From: Akkermansia muciniphila
GTDB taxonomy: Bacteria; Verrucomicrobiota; Verrucomicrobiia; Verrucomicrobiales; V1-33
Assembly: GCA_945900785.1 (NCBI GenBank)
Contig: CAMDJM010000046.1
Coordinates: 1-38,889 of the forward strand
Direction: 5' to 3'
Length of the DNA: 38,889 bases
In this document: positions 8,028 to 15,700 of the stretch, piece by piece
How positions within the stretch are numbered: position 1 is the stretch's first letter
Layout of the letters: the number at the start of each line of letters is the position of its first letter
Program-made: the position numbers and the translations under genes
The notes under the pieces: generated by a model
What the model was told of the DNA's origin: nothing
What the model saw: the letters and a program-made list of their open reading frames with translations, nothing else
Database searches by the model: none

Positions 8028-8102
8028 GCGCTGTTAGCTCAGTGGTAGAGCACATCCTTCACACGGATGGGGTCGCAGGTTCGAACCCTGCACCGCGCAC
8101 CA
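8028..8102 (+). tRNA. tRNA-Val (anticodon CAC)
   Basis: A full cloverleaf can be drawn: acceptor 8028-8034 with 8092-8098, D-stem GCTC/GAGC, anticodon stem CATCC/GGATG around TTCACAC (anticodon CAC), T-arm GCAGG-TTCGAAC-CCTGC, discriminator A and an encoded CCA at 8100-8102. One acceptor pair (fifth position) is a T-C mismatch, which is unusual but does not break the stem. Confidence 0.93.
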
Positions 8103-8190
8103 TCAAGCTCATGCGGGATTCACTGGGTTAAGCCGCAAAATTCCAAACTGTTGCAGTTTTGCCAGAAATAAAGTCAGACTTGCCGTGGGA

Positions 8191-8826
8191 ATGAGGGTAA
8201 AAAGCGCCAGCGGTTTTGAAAGGGCCAGCCTGAATTTCAAACGATCCAGCCTGACCACACCGGACAAGGACCAGTCTGGGGGCACGGATGATACCAGCGG
8301 CAATGCCTTCCGGGGCGACTCCCTGGACCGCATGCTCTGGCTCTATCTGAAACTGCTCCGTCAGAAAACCGGTCTGGCCCGCTTCCTTCCATCCGTCAAT
8401 CATGACGAAATCAAAGCCGAACTGGCTACCTCCGAATCCCAGCTCCATCAAAGCGAAACCAGCGACCAGACCACCGGCCAGGAAAGCCGCCTCACCACTT
8501 CCATCAAAGACCGCATCAAAACCATTCGCGAACGCATCGCCAATCACGAAAAGGCCCAAACCAGCCTCGACCTCGCTGCCGCTGAAATCGAAAAAACCGG
8601 GCAGCAAATCATCCACCTCTGCGAAGTCGGCATGACCAGCCGCGACAGCGCCGGGCTCTCCAGCCGCATCGACATCATCTCCGAAGGCCTGCGCCTCTCC
8701 GAAAACACCTTCTCCACCCCCGGCCTCGACGGCCTCCTCGACGACGAAAGCGCCCCCGCCATCCTATCCGGCAGCCTCGGCGGCACCAACCAGGTGGAAC
8801 CCGGCCGGAGGGCGTTGGAGGGTTAA
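8191..8826 (+). CDS. Hypothetical protein with a central coiled coil
   Basis: About 211 residues from ATG 8191 (a GTG at 8185 is an alternative). I do not recognise it. The N-terminal 45 residues are Ser/Thr/Asp-rich and look disordered. A short segment LDRMLWLYLKLLRQKTGLARF is amphipathic. From about 75 to 150 the sequence is rich in Glu, Lys, Gln and Ser with heptad-like hydrophobics (SIKDRIKTIRERIANHEKAQ), suggesting a coiled coil. The C-terminal 50 residues contain LSSRIDIISEGLRLSENTF and a Gly/Asp-rich tail. No signal peptide, membrane segment or metal motif. It starts about 90 bases after the tRNA-Val. The codon pattern of its second half matches the host. Confidence 0.55.
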   Translation: MRVKSASGFERASLNFKRSSLTTPDKDQSGGTDDTSGNAFRGDSLDRMLWLYLKLLRQKTGLARFLPSVNHDEIKAELATSESQLHQSETSDQTTGQESRLTTSIKDRIKTIRERIANHEKAQTSLDLAAAEIEKTGQQIIHLCEVGMTSRDSAGLSSRIDIISEGLRLSENTFSTPGLDGLLDDESAPAILSGSLGGTNQVEPGRRALEG

Positions 8827-8876
8827 GGGCTTGTCTTCAGGCCTTGTCTTTTGCAATGTAATACGTATTGTTGAAG

Positions 8877-9164
8877 ATGATTCAGCAGACAGATAAAATT
8901 GAACCACTGATGAACGATCCAACACCTCTTAAGGCCGTGGACGGACCTGTCCGGCTAAAGGAATACGCGGATCGCTGGAAACGACTCGGTCCTCTGCTGG
9001 AAGTCCAGCGGGAGGATGACGTGCGGCGCGCAGATATCTTTGGTTCCTATTCCTTCTTTGCAGGCATGATCCTGAAAAACCTGCACGATTTCCCACCGGG
9101 TCCTGGATCTGGCCTCATTGAACAACAATCATGGTTCCGGAAACTCCATCCAACCTCCCGCTGA
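8877..9164 (+). CDS. Small protein partner of the nucleotidyltransferase; possible antitoxin
   Basis: 95 residues from ATG 8877; TTG codons at 8868 and 8871 and an ATG at 8910 are other possible starts. The sequence has a charged helix-like block (RLKEYADRWKRLGPLLEVQR) and ends SGLIEQQSWFRKL, a pattern I recall from small proteins that precede genes for nucleotidyltransferase-fold proteins in several phyla. Its last 34 bases overlap the start of the next gene in another frame, a sign of translational coupling. By analogy with small-partner/nucleotidyltransferase pairs it could be the antitoxin or a complex partner. This is inference; there is no DNA-binding motif I can point to. Confidence 0.6.
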   Translation: MIQQTDKIEPLMNDPTPLKAVDGPVRLKEYADRWKRLGPLLEVQREDDVRRADIFGSYSFFAGMILKNLHDFPPGPGSGLIEQQSWFRKLHPTSR

Positions 9165-9724
9165 ATGAACTTTTAGCCCTCGCCTCGGAATTGCAGGCAT
9201 TCTTTGAATCCCAGGGATGGGCCTTCTGTTTCATAGGGGGCATGGTCGTGCAGACCTGGAGCGAACCGCGTTACACAAAGGACGTGGATATTACTCTTCT
9301 AACAGGTTTCGGGAACGAAGGGCCTTTCATTGATGCTTTACTGGCCCGCTATCGTTCTCGCTTGCCCGATGCCAGGAACTTCGCATTCATCAACCGTGTC
9401 CTGCTCCTTGAAAGCACCAATGGCATTGGTATCGATATTGCATTGGGTGCCCTCGACTTCGAAGAAGCGGCCACCCGCCGCGCGAAACCCGTGGAAGTTT
9501 ATCCCGGTCTTTCATTACGGTTCTGCACCGCCGAGGACCTCATCGTCATGAAAGCCTTCGCCAGCCGCCCGCAGGATTGGATGGATGTCCGCATGACCAT
9601 CGTCCGGCAGGGAAAAAACAAGCTCGACTGGGACTACATCTTTAAGCAACTCACCCCTCTTGCCGAGGCCAAGGAAGCACCGGATATTCTGGATCAACTT
9701 TCCGCTCTCAGATCACGCTATTAA
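9131..9724 (+). CDS. Nucleotidyltransferase-fold protein (AbiEii/DUF6036-like)
   Basis: 197 residues. The fold signature is visible as FIGGMVVQTW, the Gly-Gly helix start, followed by RYTKDVDITLL, giving the metal-binding pair D51-x-D53; D102 in GIGIDIALG is placed to be the third carboxylate. The C-terminal part has the DLIVMKAFASRPQDWMDVR block that such proteins share. Members of this fold include AbiEii-type toxins, tRNA-modifying toxins and small nucleotidyltransferases of unknown role; the substrate cannot be read from sequence. It overlaps the preceding small gene by 34 bases. An intact catalytic triad means it is likely active. Toxin function is a guess from gene organisation. Confidence 0.75.
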   Translation: MVPETPSNLPLNELLALASELQAFFESQGWAFCFIGGMVVQTWSEPRYTKDVDITLLTGFGNEGPFIDALLARYRSRLPDARNFAFINRVLLLESTNGIGIDIALGALDFEEAATRRAKPVEVYPGLSLRFCTAEDLIVMKAFASRPQDWMDVRMTIVRQGKNKLDWDYIFKQLTPLAEAKEAPDILDQLSALRSRY

Positions 9725-9907
9725 ACTTGGGACGCATGCTGACTTTTCCTGACATTCACTTCAGGACTGGCATTCCCATTCCGGAAACCGATCCGTCCGG
9801 AAGAAAATCATGCATCCAAAATCCGCAGCTTTGCGTTGGACTGCGGGAACTGTCCCGCCACAGTGCCCTGGAACCGGAAGATCCGATTCCCAGCTTTTAA
9901 CCTGACC

Positions 9908-10483
9908 TTGAACCCGACCGTCGTTGAGCCCGATGACGCCGACCTTCTCCGGCGTGTGGCGACGCGCGATCCTGCGGCGTTCACCCTCATGTATGACCGT
10001 CGTTCCACGCTCCTCTATTCCGTTGCCCTGAAAATCCTCGCCGATCCCGAGGAAGCGAGAGACGTGCTGCAGCAGGTTTTTCTAACTCTCCACGAAAAAG
10101 CCACCCGCTACGACAGCGCCCTCGGCCGCCCCGCCGCCTGGCTGGCCACCATGGCGCGCAACCGCTCAATTGACCGGCTGCGGGCCTTGAAGCGCGACCG
10201 TCAATATGCGGAAAAAGTCCGTTTTGAAGCGGATCCGGCTGATCCCGCTCCAGGGCCGTCCAACGCCCTGGCCACCTACAGTGATGAAGTGGAAATGCTG
10301 CGCGGCGCGGTGTCCCAACTGCCTGCGGACCAACGCCAGGCGCTTGAACTCGCCTACTTCAGCGGGCTGACCCAACAGGAAATTTCCGACCAACTCTCCC
10401 AACCCCTCGGCACTGTCAAAGCCCGCATCCGGCGCGGCCTGCTTAAGCTGAGGGAATCCCTCAATGGCCTGCTAAATCCATGA
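9908..10483 (+). CDS. ECF-type RNA polymerase sigma factor (SigK-like)
   Basis: Directs RNA polymerase to a small regulon and is held inactive by its partner anti-sigma. Region 2 is seen in AAFTLMYDRRSTLLYSVALK, PEEARDVLQQVFL and RPAAWLATMARNRSIDRLR; region 4 in LPADQRQALELAYFSGLTQQEISDQL followed by GTVKARIRRGLLKLRE. No ATG is available at the 5' end. I chose TTG 9908 because it places about ten residues before region 2; GTG 9863 and TTG 9836 are alternatives that add residues with no family likeness. The stop overlaps the ATG of the anti-sigma gene by four bases (ATGA), so the two are translationally coupled. The inducing signal is unknown. Confidence 0.92.
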   Translation: MNPTVVEPDDADLLRRVATRDPAAFTLMYDRRSTLLYSVALKILADPEEARDVLQQVFLTLHEKATRYDSALGRPAAWLATMARNRSIDRLRALKRDRQYAEKVRFEADPADPAPGPSNALATYSDEVEMLRGAVSQLPADQRQALELAYFSGLTQQEISDQLSQPLGTVKARIRRGLLKLRESLNGLLNP

Positions 10484-11421
10484 ACGAATCCCTGCTCGAA
10501 TCTGCCAACCTATACGTGCTCGGTCTCCTGACCGCGCCTGAACAGGAAGCGTTTGAGCGCGAACTGCTCCAGAACCCTGCGCTGCAAAAGGAAGTGCATG
10601 CCCTGCAGGATGCTACGCTGGCCTTGGCCTGCGGCGTCCCTCAAGTGGCCGCCCCGGCCGATTTGCGGGCAGAGCTGCTGGCCCATTTCCCCGCCCCCCA
10701 GCAGGCACGCCCGCAAAACCCTTCCAGTGCTCCGGTGATCCCGGCGCCTGCCCCTGCCCGCTCCACCTCGAAAATCCTGCAATTTATTCCGTGGGCCGCC
10801 GCAGCCGCCCTGGCAGTCGGGTTCTACCAAAACCGGGACGCCATCCGCGTAGCCCAGCAGAAAAGCGCCAGCGCCCAGGATGAAGCCGCCGCCGCCCGGG
10901 AGCGTGAAAAAGCCTACCAGGAAGCCGTCCACCTCAGCGAAGCGGCGCGCTCCGAAAGTGAAAGCACCCTGGCCGCCCTGCGCACCAAATTCTCCGAAGC
11001 GGAGAAAGCCCTCGCCTCCCTTAGCACCGAAAAGGAAAGACTAACTGCCGAACTCACCAGCCTGCAGAAGGACAGCCATCTCGACAAAACGCGCATCGCC
11101 GTTCTGGGCTCCCTGCTCAAGGACCAGCCCTCCGCCGTGGCCGTTTCCCTGTGGCGTCAGGAACAACAGGACGGCTTGCTCATAGTGGAGAACCTTCCCG
11201 CGCTGCCGGCGGGGCGCGACTATCAATTGTGGGTGATCGATCCAAACCTGAAAGCTCCCGTAAGCGCCGGGGTCTTCAAAGTGGATCCGCAGGGCAAAGT
11301 GCGTCTGGAATTCAAGCCCATCCGCAATGTGCAAAGCGCCTTCAAATTTGCCATCACCCAGGAAATGGAAGGCGGCTCTGCCACGCCCACCATGGACAAA
11401 ATGGTGGTCATTGGGGGGTAA
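10480..11421 (+). CDS. RskA-type anti-sigma factor, membrane anchored
   Basis: 313 residues. The N-terminal part has a short zinc-less anti-sigma domain (ESANLYVLGLLTAPEQEAFERELLQNPALQKEV, about 5-40), followed by a Pro-rich linker. One membrane segment is at about 105-120 (ILQFIPWAAAAALAVGFY). Next comes an Ala/Glu/Lys-rich coiled coil (about 125-200), and then the extracytoplasmic RskA domain (LPAGRDYQLWVIDP near 245-260 and TMDKMVVIGG at the end). It binds the upstream sigma factor in the cytoplasm and would release it when the outer domain senses stress, usually after proteolysis. The long periplasmic coiled coil between the membrane segment and the RskA domain stands out. Confidence 0.88.
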   Translation: MNESLLESANLYVLGLLTAPEQEAFERELLQNPALQKEVHALQDATLALACGVPQVAAPADLRAELLAHFPAPQQARPQNPSSAPVIPAPAPARSTSKILQFIPWAAAAALAVGFYQNRDAIRVAQQKSASAQDEAAAAREREKAYQEAVHLSEAARSESESTLAALRTKFSEAEKALASLSTEKERLTAELTSLQKDSHLDKTRIAVLGSLLKDQPSAVAVSLWRQEQQDGLLIVENLPALPAGRDYQLWVIDPNLKAPVSAGVFKVDPQGKVRLEFKPIRNVQSAFKFAITQEMEGGSATPTMDKMVVIGG

Positions 11422-11460
11422 GTGGATAGGGGTGCTTCACCAGCGTGAGCCCTATTCCAC
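11422..11460. terminator. Hairpin between convergent genes
   Basis: GTGGATAGGG (11422-11431) pairs with CCCTATTCCAC (11450-11460) with one bulged base. It sits directly after the anti-sigma stop, and the right arm contains the stop of the convergent gene ending at 11452. The place suggests a shared bidirectional terminator, but there is no clear T-tract. Confidence 0.4.
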
Positions 11461-13365
11461 CTCCAAAAAAAGCACCGCCCAGGGAGCCAAAGTGCTTTCT
11501 CCACCGGGGATCTCCGGCGCTGCCATGGAGCAGAAAACGTCAGGCTGCGCGGCCACCCGGGCGGCTGTGGCATCATCCAACAAACGGGCTCTGCCGCCGT
11601 GGGGGAGATTGATCCGCTGGGGAATTCCCGTGACATTCGCCACGATCCAAAGCTGCTTTTTGCCGGACTCCAGCACTACCGCCTGCACCCGGAGCGGATG
11701 GCTCAGCGCCACGGGGCGCAAGCCACCCTGACGAAAATCCGTCATCGCCCGCAGGACGTGATACATCGGAAAGACGGCCCCGGGGACCGAGGGGAATTCG
11801 TCAGGCAGCGGGGCTCCCGCTGCCACTTCCATCACGCCGCGCCAGCCGGTGGTCTCAAACCAGGTCACTGACGCCGCCCCGGATTCCACAAAAGCCCGCA
11901 GGGAGCCGACCAGCCACCCTGCCCCCAGCAGGGACATCTGGCGGCGGTCCACCATCGGCGGCAATTCCTTGGCCGGACGCGGCGTGCCCTTATGCCAGCG
12001 GCGCTTCAGCGTCACTGGCGAAGCGACGAAGGGCAGCGGCGCAAAAACCTGTTGTGCACTGTTCACCAACTGGGATTGCCCTTCGATGTTTTCGATCACG
12101 GAAGCGTCATCAAAAGCATGTGCCTGAGGCCGGATGGAGCTGAAAATAAAATCAGCCGTGGCAGGATCCGGGCGGTTGTTATTCAGAGGGAAATAATCAA
12201 TGTCCGTGCCCGCTCCCACCGGGCCACCCAGCACCGGACGCACTGCGGCCAGCCATGAAGGGCTAACCACCGGCTTGCCTTCCTCCAGAACCAGCCAGCG
12301 GGCCACCGGACCCGCCAACGCCACGGCTTCGGTGGCGGTTGCCGCCAGACTGGAGGCAGCGCTCAGGTGGAGGGCCACTTCCAGTTTCACGCCCAGCCGG
12401 GCCGCCTCCGCCGCTCCCTGGCTTAAGGTTGCCCGCCAGTCCGGCAGGGACGTTTTGACATCCACCCGCAAGTGATCCAACTGCAGAGTTTGCAGCAAAG
12501 TCACCTCGCGTTCGCTCATGAGCCGCCCATGGCTAGGCGATCCCAGTCCCAGCAAGGGCCAGGGCACGGTCCGCTCACCAGCCAGCCTGATCGTGGCGGC
12601 CACCTCCTGCTCCGGCGGGCGGGCGGGCAAAGCGGCATCCGCCCTCGCCACCAGGCGCACCGTCACGATCTGGTGCACGCGCTGGCCTTCGCGCAACCTG
12701 GCCGGCAACGGGATGCGCTGGGGCGTGCTGTAGGTTTTGAAGCTGGCATCCGTCCAGTTCCGCTGGTCCTCCATTTCGAAGGCATCGCCTTCCAGTTCCA
12801 ATGCCACGTCCCATTGCGCATTCACCCTATAACGGATCTTCCGGAAGTCGTGCAGTCCGCGCACTGGCTGATTCGGATCGATCAGGTCCGGAAACATCCG
12901 TGCTGCGCTATCGCCACTGACATGTTCCACCACGCAGGGTTTTCCCTGACAGGTCGCCAGCGGGTGCAGAATACAAAAGCCCACGCGGTTTTTGGCAAAC
13001 GCCCGGCGGGCCACGCCATCGAACTCCCAGCGGATCACCCCGTCCGCCGTGCCCGTGAGCCGGCTCTCCCAGACAAAATCCACTTCTCCATCGACGTGTT
13101 CACTTTTCCAGGAAACCTGAAAAGCTTCATCCGTCTGTTCCACCACCGGCACACTGCGCCGCGCCGCCACCGTATTCCAACTGCCATCCCGCACCGCCGC
13201 ATAAACCCGCCGCACCGCCTCATCCGGGCCAGCCGCCAGATAGCGCAGCTCCCCCTCGATCAGATCCATCCGAAGGGGACCGGCCTTTAAAACCAAGGGC
13301 TGCTCCGGGGGCGTCGCCAGGCCATTGCCCAGGCAGGAGAAGGAAATTTCAGAAGGAGTGCTCAT
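11452..13365 (-). CDS. Probable D-apionate lactonase-like protein
   Basis: 637 residues from ATG 13365; an upstream in-frame ATG at 13410 adds 15 residues that do not look like a family start. The first 250 residues resemble what I recall of the D-apionate lactonase (ApnL) family: GSWNTV near 61, FCILHPLATCQGKPCVVEH near 130-148, and FEMEDQRNWTDASFKTY at 196-212, which is the most distinctive block. A TIM-barrel-like middle (about 270-450) and a beta-rich end follow. ApnL opens the lactone in breakdown of D-apiose, a branched sugar of plant pectin. No other apiose-pathway gene is nearby and no signal peptide is seen, so the substrate is uncertain. It is convergent with the anti-sigma gene. 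Confidence 0.55.
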   Translation of the reverse strand: MSTPSEISFSCLGNGLATPPEQPLVLKAGPLRMDLIEGELRYLAAGPDEAVRRVYAAVRDGSWNTVAARRSVPVVEQTDEAFQVSWKSEHVDGEVDFVWESRLTGTADGVIRWEFDGVARRAFAKNRVGFCILHPLATCQGKPCVVEHVSGDSAARMFPDLIDPNQPVRGLHDFRKIRYRVNAQWDVALELEGDAFEMEDQRNWTDASFKTYSTPQRIPLPARLREGQRVHQIVTVRLVARADAALPARPPEQEVAATIRLAGERTVPWPLLGLGSPSHGRLMSEREVTLLQTLQLDHLRVDVKTSLPDWRATLSQGAAEAARLGVKLEVALHLSAASSLAATATEAVALAGPVARWLVLEEGKPVVSPSWLAAVRPVLGGPVGAGTDIDYFPLNNNRPDPATADFIFSSIRPQAHAFDDASVIENIEGQSQLVNSAQQVFAPLPFVASPVTLKRRWHKGTPRPAKELPPMVDRRQMSLLGAGWLVGSLRAFVESGAASVTWFETTGWRGVMEVAAGAPLPDEFPSVPGAVFPMYHVLRAMTDFRQGGLRPVALSHPLRVQAVVLESGKKQLWIVANVTGIPQRINLPHGGRARLLDDATAARVAAQPDVFCSMAAPEIPGGESTLAPWAVLFLEVE

Positions 13366-13440
13366 AACCGATGATTGATACACCGGCGGGACGATCCCGG
13401 ATGGCTCCACCTGAAGAAGGGGCAGATCAGCCCCGGCTCA

Positions 13441-13515
13441 TGGTGGCAAGGGGGAGAATCGAACTCCCGACCAAGGGCTTATGAGTCCCCTGCTCTACCG
13501 CTGAGCTACCCTGCC
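13441..13515 (-). tRNA. tRNA-Met (anticodon CAT, elongator-like)
   Basis: On the minus strand the acceptor GGCAGGG pairs with CCTTGCC (one G-T pair), the D-stem is GCTC/GAGC, the anticodon loop is CTCATAA, the T-arm is GGGAG-TTCGATT-CTCCC, and CCA is encoded at the end (13443-13441 on this strand). The anticodon stem has no run of three G-C pairs next to the loop, so it is not the initiator. A CAT tRNA can also be tRNA-Ile2 after lysidine modification; I cannot exclude that. Confidence 0.9.
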
Positions 13516-13719
13516 GCGTTCCGTGAGCCGAACCGGAGCGGGACATACCAAACCCCACGGCATTGTCAAAAGGAAAACCAGCTTTCCCCACCTCGCCGCA
13601 AATTTCACGCTCACGCTCAGGATTTTCTGACCGCAAAAGCGTTCAGGAGCGGTCGCTACGGCACTGGATCTGCTCCAAAATCCGCACCTGCGCAAAAAAT
13701 TACGGAAACAACTTCGCGT

Positions 13720-13747
13720 TTTACAAGCCCTTTCCCTTCGATATTAT
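13720..13747 (+). promoter_or_regulatory. Likely housekeeping promoter of ilvB
   Basis: TTTACA (13720-13725) and TATTAT (13742-13747) are separated by 16 bases and lie 45 bases before the ilvB start. Both hexamers are close to the sigma-70 consensus, and the local sequence is AT-richer than its surroundings. I see no leader peptide or T-box in the short gap between promoter and start. Confidence 0.5.
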
Positions 13748-13792
13748 ACACGTCCGCTTTTCATCAACATCAACGCACGTTTCCCACCTCAC

Positions 13793-15631
13793 ATGAGCAC
13801 TACCGCCCCCTCTCCTTCCAAACCCGCTGACCCCGCCACGCCAGACCGTGGCGAACTCATGCCCGGCGCGGAAATTCTGGTCAAGTGCCTCGAAAAAGAA
13901 GGCGTCGAATGGATCTTCGCCTATCCCGGAGGAGCCTCGATGCCCATGCACCAGGCCCTTTCCAAGAGCGATAAAATCCGCACCGTCCTCCCCCGCCACG
14001 AGCAGGGCGGCTCCTTCGCCGCTGAAGGTTACGCCCGCGCCACGGGCAAAGCCGGCGTTTGCATGGGCACTTCCGGCCCCGGCGCGACGAACCTCGTCAC
14101 CGCCATCGCGGACGCTTATCTGGACTCCACTCCGCTCGTCGCTATCACCGGCCAAGTGCCTACCTTCATGATCGGCCGCGGTGCCTTCCAGGAGACGGAC
14201 TTCTTCGGCGTCACCCTGCCCATCGTCAAACACAGCTACCTCGTCACCGATCCGAACGACATCCCCCGCATCGTCAAGGAAGCCTTCCACATCGCGCAGA
14301 CCGGCCGCCCCGGTCCCGTGGTCATCGACATGCCCAAGGACGTTCAGGAAACCCGCACCCAGCCCATCTACCCTGACAAAATCGAACTCCGTGGTTACAA
14401 GCTCCTCACGGAAGTCGACGAAGTCGCCCTCAACGAAGCGATGGGCCTGCTGAAGCAAGCCAAGCGCCCCGTGATTTACTGCGGCGGCGGCATCATCAGT
14501 GGCGAAGCTTCGGCGGAATTGCTCGAATTTGCAGAACGCGCCCAGATCCCCGTGACCACCACCCTCATGGGCGTCGGGGCTTTCCCGGAGACCCACCCGC
14601 TTTCCCTGAAATGGCTCGGGATGCACGGCACCGTCGCGGCCAACAACGCCGCCAACGAAGCCGACCTGCTCCTCGCCCTTGGCGTGCGTTTTGACGACCG
14701 CGTCACCGGCAAAGTCGAGAAATTCTGCGAGCACGGCACCATCATCCACATCGATATCGACAACGCCGAGATCAACAAAAACAAACTCGTCCGTCTCCCC
14801 ATCCAAGCCGATATCAAGCTTGCCCTGACCAAACTCAACGTCCTCCTCGAAAAAGCCGGCTACGAAAAAGGCGGCAACCGCCACGCCGAATGGCACACCC
14901 AAATCGCCAAGTGGAAACAGGAATCCCCCATGCAGTATGAGGATGAGGATCCCAATCTCATCCCTCCCCAGTTCGTCATCGAAAAACTCTACGAACTCAC
15001 CAAGGACACCGACTTCTACATGACTACCGGCGTCGGTCAGCACCAGATGTGGGCCGCCCAATACTATCACTTCGACAAACCCCGCCGCCTCATCACCAGC
15101 CTCGGGCTCGGCTCCATGGGCTACGGCTACCCTGCCGCCCTCGGCGTCAAAGCCGCCTTCCCGGATGCTGAAGTCGTCGACATTGATGGCGACGGCTCCT
15201 TCATCATGAACGTGCAGGAATTGGCCACCGCCATCGCCGAGAACATCGCCGCCAAGGCCATTATCCTGAATAACCAGCACCTCGGCATGGTGGTCCAGTG
15301 GGAAGACCTCAAATACAAATCAAACCGCGCCAACACCTTCCTTGGCAAACTCCACGCCCCCAAGGACATCTATCCGAATTACGTGAAAATGTGTGAGGCC
15401 TTCGAAGTTCCCTGCGAACATATCACCAAACGCGAGGACGTCGTTCCCGCCCTCAAGCGCATGCTCGCCTCCAAGACGGCCTACGTCCTCGACATCATGG
15501 TCCCCCACACGGAACACGTCCTGCCCATGATCCCCGGCGGCATGACCTACAAGGACATCATCACCAAGCCAATCCGCAACGAAGACGGCACCAAAGGCTT
15601 CGGCGATATCAAGGTAGCCACCGCGCTCTAA
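13793..15631 (+). CDS. ilvB: Acetolactate synthase, large (catalytic) subunit
   Basis: Condenses two pyruvates to 2-acetolactate, or pyruvate with 2-ketobutyrate, as the first common step of branched-chain amino acid synthesis; uses thiamine diphosphate (ThDP), Mg and FAD. 612 residues, full length for the family after an N-terminal Pro/Ser-rich extension of about 20. The ThDP-activating glutamate is E70 in PRHEQGGSFAAEGYARA. GTSGPGATNLVTAI and the FAD-region block FMIGRGAFQETDFFG follow, and the ThDP/Mg motif begins at GDG 466-468 (DGDGSFIMN) with NNQHLGMV after it. Codons are strongly C-ending, suggesting high expression. The regulatory small subunit and ilvC are not adjacent, which is unusual for this operon. 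Confidence 0.95.
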   Translation: MSTTAPSPSKPADPATPDRGELMPGAEILVKCLEKEGVEWIFAYPGGASMPMHQALSKSDKIRTVLPRHEQGGSFAAEGYARATGKAGVCMGTSGPGATNLVTAIADAYLDSTPLVAITGQVPTFMIGRGAFQETDFFGVTLPIVKHSYLVTDPNDIPRIVKEAFHIAQTGRPGPVVIDMPKDVQETRTQPIYPDKIELRGYKLLTEVDEVALNEAMGLLKQAKRPVIYCGGGIISGEASAELLEFAERAQIPVTTTLMGVGAFPETHPLSLKWLGMHGTVAANNAANEADLLLALGVRFDDRVTGKVEKFCEHGTIIHIDIDNAEINKNKLVRLPIQADIKLALTKLNVLLEKAGYEKGGNRHAEWHTQIAKWKQESPMQYEDEDPNLIPPQFVIEKLYELTKDTDFYMTTGVGQHQMWAAQYYHFDKPRRLITSLGLGSMGYGYPAALGVKAAFPDAEVVDIDGDGSFIMNVQELATAIAENIAAKAIILNNQHLGMVVQWEDLKYKSNRANTFLGKLHAPKDIYPNYVKMCEAFEVPCEHITKREDVVPALKRMLASKTAYVLDIMVPHTEHVLPMIPGGMTYKDIITKPIRNEDGTKGFGDIKVATAL

Positions 15632-15665
15632 CCCAGCGTCCCGCACGGCCAGCCTTCGAATCCTC

Positions 15666-15700
15666 AAAAGACCTCCTGCACCCGCTGCAGGAGGTCTTTT
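15666..15700 (+). terminator. Strong intrinsic terminator of ilvB
   Basis: A perfect 15-bp inverted repeat (15666-15680 with 15686-15700) around the 5-base loop CCCGC, ending in TTTT, 35 bases after the ilvB stop. Because the left arm starts AAAA, it could also stop transcription coming from the other direction. Confidence 0.85.

Noticed and set aside
13721-15280. 519-codon open frame on the minus strand
   Set aside because: Antisense to ilvB; the composition is typical of a shadow frame.
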